64,000 bases of DNA, taken from assembly GCA_036850595.1 (NCBI GenBank), contig CM072163.1, positions 19,616,639 to 19,680,638 on the forward strand. Direction: 5' to 3'. Made by a program: the position numbers and the translations under genes. Of the stretch, positions 35,102 to 45,345 are shown piece by piece (the stretch's first letter is position 1; every line of letters starts with the position of its first letter). Below the pieces are notes generated by a model. It saw only the letters and a list, made by a program, of their open reading frames with translations. It was not told the origin of the DNA and did no database searches. This stretch comes from Rhyacichthys aspro. Taxonomy: Eukaryota > Chordata > Actinopteri > Gobiiformes > Rhyacichthyidae.

Positions 35102-36459
35102 TAGAGCAAAACTGGGTTGTAGTGCAACAGTAACTATACAGATACAATGGAAGTGAATGTGACTGAGCAAGTTTAGATGGTAAAGAAATGTGGCCAGTGC
35201 AATGAGAACACTATCATAGCCATATCTATCCTGTCATGAAGTAAAAAAGACATGATAAGCAATTATGTCATGAGTAATTTTGCTTGTTGGTAAAGACCAA
35301 AATCACATAGTGTGACCATAGTGTGACCATATATAAGGTGAGGCTAACAAATCTGAGGGGCACATGCCAGTCATTCAAAGTGGCCTTCTCCATACCTCAG
35401 GTCTGATGCATGATTGTGTATTCAAAAAGGTACATGAATGTCAGTTTGTCCTCTCTGTTCACAGTCACAGGAAGTAATGACACTTTCACTGTCTTCAATG
35501 GAACTTCCAAGATCAATAAATGCAAATGGTGTTATTTTGAGTGTATTATACACCATTGAAAACCTACTTTTGGTTGTTGTCATAAAAACCCAATGCTAAA
35601 CCTCACACTAAACACATTACCTGGGCATAGCTGTGAAAGAATATGGTGCAAACTGACCAGTCTGAAACACTTCATCAACTGACCTGCAGTCCCTATATCA
35701 TTAAAGTGTTGTGAAAAGGAATGGGAACAGCACACTGTGGTCCTACTCTCATTATCTAATGCACACTGGGACTGATTTAGGACGTTTTACAAAGAAATGT
35801 CAGCAAGTTTTAGTCCTACGTTTGTATATGAGATCACATCCTTCATCTTAAACAGGAAATTGAAGAAGATTGGTAGGAAAACACTGGTATTATTGGTAAT
35901 ATTATTGATCTGACTGTAGCAGGACTTAGTATGTGCTAAATACCTCAAAAACATGTAGTATATATTATGGTTCTCTTAAGTATTTACAGAATTAAAGGCA
36001 AAATGAAGGGGAAGGAATTCTGCTTATTCCTGTTTATAATTTAGTTTTGATTTATTGATGTTGAGCATCTGCTAATGCACAGATATCATCAGGTCTGAAC
36101 ACAGCTTTTTGAGCTTTCTCGTCACAGTTTTTGATCCCCGATAGATTTGTTCAGGGTCCACTTTGGCTCAAACTTTAGCTGTGGGACATATAGCCACTCT
36201 TCTTGTTCACACTGGACACAACAGCATTATTTCTTATGCATTTAAATGAGGGCTGTCATGAAACAATTCACACCGTGTGTTGCCCCAGTGTGTCTCTGCA
36301 GTGTTCCAGAAGTAGCTTGGCACGTCACAAACAATGATTTGCTAGTGTTCTTTTGGTAGCTTCAGTAAACCCTTCTCTCTCACTTGTTGTACTCTTACAG
36401 TCAGTACATGAAGCACCTACCTATATCTAATAAAATTGTGTCAAGGCGTGGAAATGCCT
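35102..36459. other. Non-coding DNA, no gene seen
   Basis: AT-rich. An 11-bp word (ATAGTGTGACC) is tandemly doubled near 35308-35332. No coding potential recognised. Confidence 0.5.
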
Positions 36460-36720
36460 TTAATATCTGTTACCAAAGTAAATGAGCACTTCAGACAAGA
36501 TGGAGCTGAGACCTGGAGGTGAGACACAGTTGCCTCTAGATTGCTTCGGTTTGGAGGACTTCATGATGACCGCAAAGTGTCCAGGTTCTGTGGCTGCAGC
36601 ACAAACTAAAATCCCAACTACTGTGCACCAATAATGGATAGTAGTGGATGATTTGGGCCAAACATAGCACTGGGCATTAAGGCCAGACAACTTGACCACC
36701 CATAGATCATTGTCCCATTG
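36460..36720 (-). mobile_element. Probable Tc1-type transposase fragment
   Basis: The minus-strand 79-codon frame includes VKLSGLNAQCYVWPKSS and CAAATEPGHFAVI. These resemble the middle of Tc1/mariner transposases, where the catalytic-domain phrases are of the form 'K.ELFG.NAQRYVWRK' and 'GCFAAAGPG.LAVI'. The normally conserved WG and following alignments are broken, and no DDE catalytic residue can be assigned. No terminal inverted repeats found. Decayed fragment. Confidence 0.5.
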
Positions 36721-36989
36721 TCTTGTTGTTTAACTGGAGGAGTTTTGTGAAGCTCAGTCATGCTTCTAAATTAACAATGAAAAGTAACTGTAAGCTATAT
36801 GTTGCTGTGTGAGGTTTTCTGTACCTGCTTCAATCAGCTATTTTTTGGAAGTGTCTTTATTTACCATGTCCAATATGAAGCCATTGTTTTTTGCATTCTG
36901 TCGTCCACACTACTCACATCTCAGCCACACATCTCCTGGCGTATCTTCCGCTACAGTCTTCCATCTCATTGCTCATTTCCCTCGATACA

Positions 36990-37320
36990 GTGCATTCCTC
37001 AAAAATAGTACCATCATGTCAGGTGGACACGCCTGCATCGCTCTTCCTGACATGCCTCCTCGGCGGATTTGCGCGAGAGAGGTTGTGTGTGTGTGCGCTT
37101 GTTGCACGTCAGGCTCGGTGGCGCGTTCGTGTGTCGTTCCCTTGACACCGCTCACAGGAAGAGGACAGGACTACAGCGGGCCTGACAGTGCGTGACTAAA
37201 TGCCCCCCTGTGAACCTGGCTGAATGCTCCGACGAGGCGCCCCGGATGAGACAAAGCACATGTGGGAGAGAGCGGTGGCAGCAATACAAGAGGCCCGCGC
37301 TGGAAGTGTCAGTCGTCAGC
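36990..37320. other. CpG-rich block
   Basis: A local rise in CpG (GGCGGATTTGCGCGAGAG, GGTGGCGCGTTCGTGTGTCG, CCGACGAGGCGCCCCGG) leaves several overlapping open frames on both strands, up to 128 codons, none recognisable. It could be a small CpG island or conserved element. I found no TATA box, clear donor site or polyadenylation signal that would tie it to a transcript. Confidence 0.25.
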
Positions 37321-38744
37321 TCTGGAGGACAAGTGCACTTTGTGTTGGGGCTAAAGGATGGGAAACGGCGTGGACCAGACATTGAAAACTGGAGCTATTA
37401 TAGCTTTGAGTGCATTTTGTTTCTGCTGAAGGATGGGAAGTAGACTCACAATAGGCTTTGATGGATGCGAGTACCCTTGCCCTCTCACATCTGGGGCAGT
37501 CATTCTTTGCACTATTCTTGAATTTTGCCAAAAAGCAAACTTGATTTTTTTGACTGTGATGGCCTGGAGGAGGTCTCTTTTGTCATGTCTTTTATTCTCA
37601 CTTCAAAATTCAAGAGCACTTTAGAAACTTCCTGAGTACTTACATGGTATTTACTGAGTAGATGCCAACTACATACAGAATGAAAACGAGGGGTACAAAG
37701 TGGAAAGAAGATTGGACCTATGCCTCTTCGACAAAGCCAGTTGAAGCTTTATGTGTCTCTTCTCCCCTGTTAGACTAAACCTATAGTAGGTAGGTGGTAT
37801 AACAATTTGTACAGTTAAACCTGACAAACAATCACATCAACAGGTCGGAGTTTTGTTCACATGAAGACATCGCCGAAAGAAATTAAATGATCTAAATCAC
37901 CTACGACCTGCCCCCGTTTTGAGCAAAAATAATGTAATGTAAAGGTCCCATCTTGGACATTAGACACATAATTGGTGTGAGAGACTTTTTATTTTCCCCA
38001 CAATCAGTTATGAAGCCTGGATGCAAACACGTTTTTTCTTCTTGTCGCTTCCGGTCAGAGAGCCGTGTGTTCATCTTCAATCGGGAACCTGCTCCGGCAC
38101 AGTTTAGCTGTTCCCAAAATGCAAGGTTAATCCTGAAATTACCAAGCCACCTCCTAATCCAGCTTTGTAGTATGGGTCAGATCAGTAGAAACTACATGGT
38201 GATCTAATATGTCTAAATCATTTGTCACTACAAATATATACTACAAGATAAAATATATACAAACATATTTTATCTTGTGGTGGTTACGTTACTCTGTATG
38301 GACGATGTTACGTGCCTGAAATGTTGCTGTAATCTAAAACATTACCCAAAAATCTGTATGGCAACTAGTGCTAAAAGTAAGGCCACAATTACTACTTCTA
38401 CTGCTTCACACAAAGTCAAGTGGTGGGTTTTAGCAAGAGTTAGGCTACACCACATCAACCTAATCAATGACCTCATTTAGTTTCCAATTGAAATTAGATA
38501 ATTATCTTGTGGAGAGTCTAGCAAAAAAGCAGTCCCACTGATGATTCTTGATTGGGTCAGCCATTCTACTGTTGATTAGAAAGGTTTTGATTGAGCACAG
38601 GAGAGTGTAGAGCAGCTCTGGGCAAAAGGGACTCAATACATAGGTCTGATATAACAAGGAAACATATAGAGTAAAACTTAAAGAGTAAAAACACAGCCAA
38701 AGCCATCTCACAATGCACTTTGATTTACAATTGAATAAGATTAC
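37321..38744. other. Non-coding DNA with one hairpin
   Basis: No gene recognised. At 37941 TAAAGGTCCCAT resembles the terminus of the element at 39467, but the similarity stops after about 12 bases. A 14-bp-stem hairpin lies at 38243-38278. Confidence 0.4.
38243..38278. other. Hairpin, 14-bp perfect stem
   Basis: ACAAGATAAAATAT (38243-38256) is inverted as ATATTTTATCTTGT (38265-38278) around an 8-base loop. AT-rich; could be a cruciform or a relic transposon junction. Confidence 0.8.
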
Positions 38745-39170
38745 TAGCCTGGCCAGCCAGACAGCTTTCTCTTTGTATTACATACAGAGAAAGTTAGTCT
38801 GGGATCGCCCAATCTGCCTCTGATTTCTGCTCCGGCTCTTTCTTTCCGACCAATCGTAGCGAGGGAGGCGGGATTTTGTTTCGCGTCATATTGAGCGCGA
38901 GAAAACAGTAGCAGGTTTAGGGAGCTTACTACGATCGAAATAAGCACTGAACTCGATATTACACCCTGCGTCCTCAGATTTTTCTGACAAAAACAACAGA
39001 AGTCATTCACCGTCTCCGAAGCATCTTCTCTCTCCAGCCACGCTAGTGTACGCTGTGGTTTGTTGACAACTAGAATAAGTTTCGCTTTCCTTACGTCACA
39101 TCCGTGGCTTCTCTGATTGGTTCACTCAGCGAGAGTTAGTTCTGCCCATGGTCCTGCCTTGAAATCCTGT
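38745..39170. repeat. CpG-containing unclassified repeat-like block
   Basis: It starts with CTAGCCTGGCCAGCCAGAC, a terminus-like palindromic word I associate with short fish DNA elements, and continues with CpG-rich sequence (GGAGGCGGGATTTTG, GAGCGCGAG, TACGTCACATCCG). TATCTGGCAAGACAGAC at about 39200 may be the decayed opposite end. An 88-codon minus frame has no known product. Confidence 0.35.
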
Positions 39171-39466
39171 TTAAATCGAGCAATATATATATATAATATA
39201 TCTGGCAAGACAGACAGGTGTATTTGCATTAACTCATAACTCATTAATAAGCCTACAAATGAACAAGTCCTGTCCCATTAATGAGTAAAACTGGGTAAAT
39301 TATTGCAGCTCTTTCTTGCCTAAAGAGAGAAGCTATCATACATGTGTCTGTCCGAGCTCAGGTAATCTTATATCAAAATGAATTATTTAACAACAATATA
39401 CAAATCATTACATTGCCACAGAAGGTCAAACGTGTCTTTTATTTAGACCTGATGTGTGCAGTTTAA

Positions 39467-40368
39467 AGGTCCTATATTATACTATTTTGAACATTATACA
39501 GTGTATTCTGGATACATTTAGGTTACCATATCAGGTTTTGCAACATGAAACACACAATAATGATCTTATACAAGCGGTTTGAATGAGCTCTCATCATGAG
39601 TCCAAAGTGAACGGTGTGATTTGGCGCTGTCACTTTAAGGCTCAGCTCTCCCGTGTTGGCACCGCCCACTTCCTGCCTGACGTCGCGCTAGCGCTGCCGC
39701 TGGAAACAGACTGAAGTAAACACGGTACATCGTAGTAATAACTTTTTCAGCAATGGCTTTGAGAGTAACTGAGCCGTATATCTTCGACCCAGAGTCTGAC
39801 TCTGAGTTTAAGAACATGAGCAAACACAAAGACCTCGAAGGCTTCTACAAGACGTTTCTGCTTGGTAAATGAGAAACTATTTATTGTGTATGTTTCTATG
39901 GTGTAGCCCGTAGCATAGCGCGTGTTAACTGCTTCTGTTTATAGGTGCACATGTGGAAATGGCCGTACAATGCCTACTGAAGTTGAGAATGTATGCTGCC
40001 TGGAGACTCCTAAGGTAGCTGTTGTGCAGTGTATTGAAAGTAAAGTAAAAGTATTGACAGTAAGTAAGCTAACACAGTAGCAGCGATGCTTCTCTGTGTC
40101 TGAGCTGCAGAGCACCACTTGTTGACAGTGCAGGAGAGAGGGGCAGGAGGAGTGTGGAGGAGCACTTCCTGGAGAGGAGGGGTTTATTTCACATATTGAC
40201 GTCATTGTGTGAAACAGCTCGTTGAAAGGACTGTAGCTCAAACTAAATAAATTACTTAAACATGCGCAAATTAAACAAAACACAACCTTGGGTATGTGTT
40301 TGAGGTAGAAACAACATTAAAAAATGGTTAAAAGCTCAGAAAAGTCGATTTAGCATAATATGGGACCT
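39467..40368. mobile_element. TTAA-flanked DNA transposon relic, 902 bp
   Basis: The ends are AGGTCCTATATTATAC (from 39467) and, inverted, AGGTCCCATATTATGC (from 40368). Each is flanked by TTAA (39463-39466 and 40369-40372). TTAA target duplications are characteristic of the piggyBac superfamily, which I offer as the likeliest class, but the palindromic TTTAAA context means other classes cannot be excluded. The interior holds a two-exon gene relic (separate entry) and CpG-rich flanks. No transposase seen, so it is probably an internally deleted or captured-gene derivative. Confidence 0.75.
39753..40080 (+). pseudogene. Two-exon relic with P2X7-like cysteine-rich motif
   Basis: Exon 1 (39753-39864) opens at an ATG and encodes a short acidic N-terminus (MALRVTEPYIFDPESDSEF...) ending at a consensus donor (CTTG|GTAAATG). 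An acceptor (TTTATAG) sits at 39941-39944. The following sequence in one frame, from 39946 to a stop at 40078-40080, encodes CTCGNGRTMPTEVENVCC. That pattern (CxCGxxxxMPTxxExxxCC) I recognise from transposon-borne proteins resembling the zinc-binding C-terminal 'ballast' domain of the P2X7 receptor. The two exons do not join in frame by one base, so it is broken or uses another splice site. Only the first part of the domain remains. Confidence 0.6.
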
Positions 40369-40394
40369 TTAAAGACATGTCACAGTTGCGCTGT

Positions 40395-40515
40395 TCTCCA
40401 ACCGCACAAAGCATTATGGTCTATTTGGACCATCTTGTGATCATCTCTGTTCACTACTTTTCATGATGCATTTTGGGAATTTTACACTATGTGTGTGGTT
40501 TCGGACACAGCCAAG
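40395..40515 (+). mobile_element. PIF/Harbinger-type terminus fragment
   Basis: The block CACTACTTTTCATGATGCATTTTGGGAATTTTACACTA..TTTCGGACACAG (40452-40510, shown in parts) matches in inverted orientation the start of the Harbinger relic at 53929-53986. It lies directly after the TTAA-flanked element. Only this end is seen. Confidence 0.6.
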
Positions 40516-42710
40516 GTTTGTTTTGAACTTGATGACAAGAACCATAACCCTACGTAAGAATTCTCAAATCTTACAACTAATCTACACCTGTCAAGTTATT
40601 CAACATGAATAGTATTTAAGTCAACCAACATATATAACATGTGTTAAAGAAATAGAGGAACTGTGAAAAGTAGACTGGGACCACTTTATTGGAAAGAACT
40701 TCAAACTCAAGTAAACATCAGAACTCAGCCAGCTTAGAATCTCAAACTTTAGATAAACTTCATGTATTATTCATTTGCAATTAATCACTTTTTACTCAGC
40801 TCTGTTTACAATTACGAGTTCATATTTTTGTCTATTTCCATAACTGTCTCTAAATTGCACTTGTGTGTCTATTTCCCTGCACCGCGTCGTTTGGATGATA
40901 CCTCAAACTGACATGCTGCAATCTTAATCTCATTACCCGAGCAGCAGAGAGCGTATTCCGCTCCATGTGATCCTGGCTCTGGACACCGCTTTGCCAAAAA
41001 CCGTGCCATTTTTCTTGCGTGTACTTTGGTTTATTCATCATTTTGAAGCAAACAACCAATTATGCAAATGTCCCTCAAAAGGAACCCATTCAGCACCTTT
41101 CAAATGGGCTTTTTTTCTCATCTTGTGTTATGTTCTTTGTGTATTTTTGATAAATCAAGCCAAGCTGCCGGCGATGCATCACTCTGTGTCATGTGTCGGC
41201 GGGAAATAAATGGTTAGCCGAGGCTCCACTCTTGGCTTTTGTGTCCTGCGAGCGACCGAGGTAAGCAGAGAGCGCCGAACAACAACAAGAAATCAGATTT
41301 AGAGTCTCTGCGGACAAATTCAACTGAGATATTAACACCTGATATGTAAAACTTGGCCGCGGCTGTGCACAATGGGGGGAAGAGTAGCCTTTAAATTTTC
41401 CTAGGACGTGCTGCTGTGTCTCCACGGGTAAGTCAAGAAGGGAGAGGAAAAATCAATATAAAAGGGCTGGGGTCTTTTTGCAAATGAGGCAAAGGAGATT
41501 CAGGCGGCGGTTCACTAAAAATAGATAAAAGCTACCGGCAGGAGATAGGAGCCGGACAGCTCAGGGCCACAATCTTCTGAGCGGCCCCGGCTTCTCATGT
41601 CCTCAGTAGGGCCATTAAATCCCGGAGTCCCTGAGCAACCCTGCCATTTTTCAGCATTTCAGCTTAGTTTAAGATATTTGGGTTTAAAAGCATTGCATTT
41701 CTGCTTACATTTAGGTTTTTTGTCCCATTGAAATGAATAAGAAACGCCAGAAACTGCAAGATACTACATTTGATATATGAATACTCATTTAATTTGTCAT
41801 ACACGCCTCTTTCCGACCTCAGAATTTGTCTCACAGATCTTCCATTCGACTGGTGTTTACATGTGAGAGTCAAAACAAGCTAATACTTCTTGTGTTTTCT
41901 GACTGTAGTGGTGGGGTTCACATTGCCCCTACTGGCTTGGCAGACATGCTACAGTGTTCTTTATGTAATGTCCATATAAACGCAGATCATTTTGACTATT
42001 CTTTTGGCCATGATTAGCTTTTTCGGTGTAGTGACGATTTGAGCCAGAATGGACACTCATGTGTTTTACGAAATCTTACAGGTTGTACCTTCAAAGCATG
42101 AAATCATAGAGTTTATAATAAATAATCTGAATCAATCAATCCTTAAACAACACAAAGCACATCTGCTGACTACCACGGTCTACAGAACCTCAGTTACAGC
42201 CCACGGCACAGCTCCAGTCCACCTTCTGTTTTATCATTCATATCCTCTCCGTCTACTGAAGGTCACCCATCTCCCCGTCCTCCTTCTTCCTCTGCCTCTG
42301 ATCCGAGTGTCAACACTGGCCTTGAAGCTCTCCTCAAACATACATGGACCATATGGCAAATGCTGCACGCTTATATTTATCCAGCACACACACAGATGGA
42401 TCCTCTGACAGCGCTTCAACATCAAGTGGCCCCAGCATATGCCCATCAATGCACACTGACAGTTAAAGCGAAGTCCCTTTGGCCCCAACTAAACCATATC
42501 CATTTTAATGATGCATTTTTTATGATCCGATCCTTATGGAGCATCATTAAGGCTACTCACAATTTGCTGCATTTTTGGAAGATAAACTACCAGATACCAG
42601 TGGTTGCTTTAGAGGTCCATAAAGCAAAAATAAGTATCATAAAATAAAATCAAAACCACAGTTGGCCTAATAATGACGTCACAAAAAGTTGGAATATGTA
42701 AAGCTTATGT
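40516..42710. other. Non-coding DNA with complex, possibly regulatory parts
   Basis: No gene recognised. The best candidate regulatory block is 41020-41240 (separate entry). The stretch 41260-41640 is also complex and G+C-richer. The 119-codon frame at 42049-42408 gives no known product. Confidence 0.4.
41020..41240. other. Candidate conserved non-coding element with octamer site
   Basis: Unique, mixed-composition sequence containing AACCAATTATGCAAATGTCC, which holds a perfect ATGCAAAT octamer (POU-factor site) next to an AATTA homeodomain word. TTTGATAAATCAAG and CCGGCGATGC follow. No open frame of interest. Inference only. Confidence 0.25.
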
Positions 42711-42886
42711 ATATCATTTATATTCAGTATTATTCCATTTTACATCTGTACATATGTAACTCACATATCCACTCTGAGTATTATTGTATATATTTATGTT
42801 TACTTATTTTTTTGTATGTGTATGTTCATGAGTGTTTGTAACTGAGCTATGGTGACTAAGTATTTTACCTTTTGGATTAATAAAGT
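42711..42886 (+). mobile_element. Retroposon 3' tail, copy 1
   Basis: It is similar along its whole length to 63737-63921. Shared phrases include TATTGTATATATTTATGTTTACTT, TGTTCATGAGTGTTTGTAACT and a TTGGATTAATAAAGT end. This layout (T-rich 3' UTR ending in ATTAATAAAGT) is typical of fish LINE or SINE 3' ends. No coding part remains. Confidence 0.65.
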
Positions 42887-42923
42887 TAAGTGTAAGTCAT
42901 TAGTTCTGATGTGTCTGCTCAAC

Positions 42924-43419
42924 CAGCTGCACTCAAGACCCGGGGGCCAAATGCGGCCCTTTGCAATGTTTTATGTGGCCCTCCAGTACACTTAGTAGGT
43001 GATATTTTTGGCACTAGGTTTCCAATCCAATTCCAATCCAAACAAAACCATCTAAAAACATCTAAAATCTGTTCAATTTCACCTAAAACCTACTCATTCC
43101 AACTAAAACCTGTTCAAATCCAACTAAAACCCATTCAAATATATATATAAAACCAGTTCAAATCCAAATAAAACCAGTTCAAATCACCTAAAACCTGCTC
43201 AAATCCATCTAAAACCTGTTCAAAATCAACTTAAACCTGTTCAACTCCAATTAAAATCAGTTCTCATCAACAGAGGAAAATATTAGTTGAAGATAACTTT
43301 TGTAAAACTCAAATGAAGATGAAACCTCACACAGCTTCCCAAGTGCCACCATTTTCGGCCCCTGAAATGATTCTTATTAACTATCGCAGCCCCTCAGCAC
43401 TATGAGTTTGACACCCCTG
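42924..43419. mobile_element. hAT-like element with internal minisatellite (copy 1)
   Basis: Read from 43419 on the minus strand the end is CAGGGGTGTCAAACTCATA, a well-known hAT terminus. The left side starts CAGCTGCACTCAAGACCCG, an eroded form of the same terminus, followed by GGGGGCCAAATGCGGCCC. The interior (43020-43265) is a degenerate tandem array of about 20-bp units. No target duplication can be shown. Copy 2, inverted, is at 49030-49356. Confidence 0.75.
43020..43265 (+). repeat. Minisatellite, unit about 20 bp (CTAAAACCTGTTCAAATCCA)
   Basis: About a dozen degenerate copies of a CTAAAACC-TGTTCAAATCC unit, some shortened by a few bases, with one TATATATA insertion near 43142. Confidence 0.85.
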
Positions 43420-43650
43420 CTCCATATTATAAGAGTATGGTTTAGATTTGAGTTTTTTTGTGTTATTTTTTTTTTTGGTTGTTTTTTCGTTTTTTGTAAG
43501 TTTAATAAAAATAAAAAATCATGATGATTCTGAAATTCATGTAGGATAATATAATTAGTAGATGTAGGATGTTAGTAGGATGTATAATTTTTGGCTCCCT
43601 AGTGAGTATTCAATGTTAAGTACTCAAACATGATGTCATCTATGCTTTTT

Positions 43651-43655
43651 CTTTG

Positions 43656-43690
<35 letters not shown>

Positions 43691-43735
43691 GTCTTTCTAT
43701 TAATTTTATTTTATTTTATTTCATTTCATTTTATC
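43651..43735. repeat. (CTTT)n followed by (ATTTT)n microsatellites
   Basis: About 48 bp of CTTT units (43651-43698) are followed by ATTTT/TTTCA units to 43735. Confidence 0.95.
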
Positions 43736-44814
43736 AAGGATTATGCTCAAGGCTTGTCAGGCTTTGGCCAAATACGTGTTTGCATACATTGGAGTCGGCT
43801 CCCATTTGAAAAAGCCGGCTCCCATTGGTACATTGGTGTCAGGTCACAAACTCTAAACTCTTAGATTTTTCATATAATCAAATGTCAATGTCCTATTTTC
43901 TGTGCTAGACTCAAAACTAAATGCCATTTGTCTGAGCCTGGCTTGGTATTTTAATGACTACTTTGTTACCTAACAGCTCCAGCCTTCATTTACTCCCATT
44001 GAGCGACACTTACTGTACCACAATGCATCCAATCAGCTCTACTTTTCCATTTGTATTGGAAAGCCAACCGATCAATCTCCACTGCTGTGTTTGACTGAGA
44101 GCTCCCATTGTGCCTCCTGCTGCTCCCACTGTGGTCCCTTTCACCAGCAATGATTACAATGCTGTACACGTTGGACCGATGAGGGGTAATTGACCATATT
44201 GTGTCTTAAATGATACCCTGACACCTCACAGGACTATGTATGGGTCTGATAATGATAATTAGAGGGATATGGGACGTGTGGGACAGGTGGACATGCAGAG
44301 ACTGTTGTGAAGTTGAGAAAAAAGATTGAGAAGTAGAACAGACCTTATCACTTCAACAGTATCATACTTTAATTTATGCACTGTCATGATAAGATCGTCA
44401 TTATATCATGTATAATCCAGTCCAATTATCATACTGATGACATTTATCTACATTTCTTACCAAAGGACTTGGGCTTGGAAGACGAGAAGAAAATAGAAAT
44501 TCACTAGATAAAAAAATAATATAGGATTTTAATGCTTATTGTGCTCATTCACTGTCATTGTCAATCTTTAAAAATGGATAAACATGATAAATAATAAAAT
44601 CAGAATATTAAAAGGACGTGGTACAGTAAACTAAAGGGTGGTTAGGGTTAGATCTCTTCTCTGGAGCCTTCAGTGTGTCCTGACCTCTTCACGTCTAGTG
44701 CCATCCACCTGTTTCCACTGAAATGAAATAGGGAGTGCATGGCCTGTACACTCTGCCGCAAGAAAATGCAGTCCACACAAGCCTATACTGACTGGAGTTA
44801 CAGGAAAACGTAGT
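43736..44814. other. Non-coding DNA, no gene seen
   Basis: Unique AT-rich sequence. A single GGTTAGGGTTAG word at about 44641-44652 is too short to call telomere-like. Confidence 0.5.
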
Positions 44815-45075
44815 GTTGGATGTTCACTCCATCTTCTTTTACTTGTCCAGAGCTCGGTCACGGGCAGCTATCTAAGCAGAGAGGCCCAGACTTCCCCCTT
44901 CCTCAGACACTTACCGACCCTTCAGTGTTTATCAGGTTGTCCCTAGGGCCTCCTCCTACTGGGACATACCTGGAACATGAGGAGGTACGAGGCTGGTCCA
45001 GGCTCCTCACTCTGTCTCTACGGGAGCACCCAGCCACCCTGTGTTTCCAAGAGCTTGTCCCTGAGAGTAAGAAAT
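44815..45075 (-). mobile_element. Rex3-like LINE 3' end, copy 1
   Basis: On the minus strand the sequence carries, in broken frames, GWVLP-RQSEEP, RRRP-GQP and EVWASLLR-LPVTELWTSKRRW. These correspond to the C-terminal end of RTE-clade Rex3 reverse transcriptase ('..RPRGRPRTRWRDYV..EVWASLLRLLPPR..'). Compared with that order it has an internal deletion of the segment after the first 'RVRS' part. The usual (GATG)n tail is lost except for GGATGTTCACTCCATC-like remnants at 44818-44835. Confidence 0.75.
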
Positions 45076-45171
45076 CAAGAGTAAATGAAGAGCTCTGCCC
45101 TCTTTGGACTTAGCATTTTTAACAGTTTAAGGTAATGCAGCATGTCCATTTTGTAAGACCGTGCATTCCGT

Positions 45172-45345
45172 TGCATTCTCTTCCGCTTATCCAGGACCGG
45201 GCCACAGGAACAGCAACCTAAGCAGAGATGCACAGACTTGCCTTTTCCTTGACACTTCCTCCAACTCGTCACAACACAGAGGAGCAGCGGGTCTACACCG
45301 AGCTCCATCCGAGTGACCAAGTACCTCTTTAATGCTCCAGCTAAC
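45172..45345 (-). mobile_element. Rex3-like LINE 3' end, copy 2
   Basis: The minus-strand frame reads VLGHSDGARCRPAAPLCCDE, then LEEVSRKRQVCASLLRLL, then a PGPG-stop. This is the C-terminus of the same family with a deletion joining an upstream part to the tail. It lies 97 bp from copy 1 in the same orientation. The two have different deletions, so they are separate insertions or an old duplication. Confidence 0.8.

Noticed and set aside
44638..44652. Telomere-like GGTTAGGGTTAG
   Set aside because: Fewer than two full repeats; expected by chance in 64 kb.
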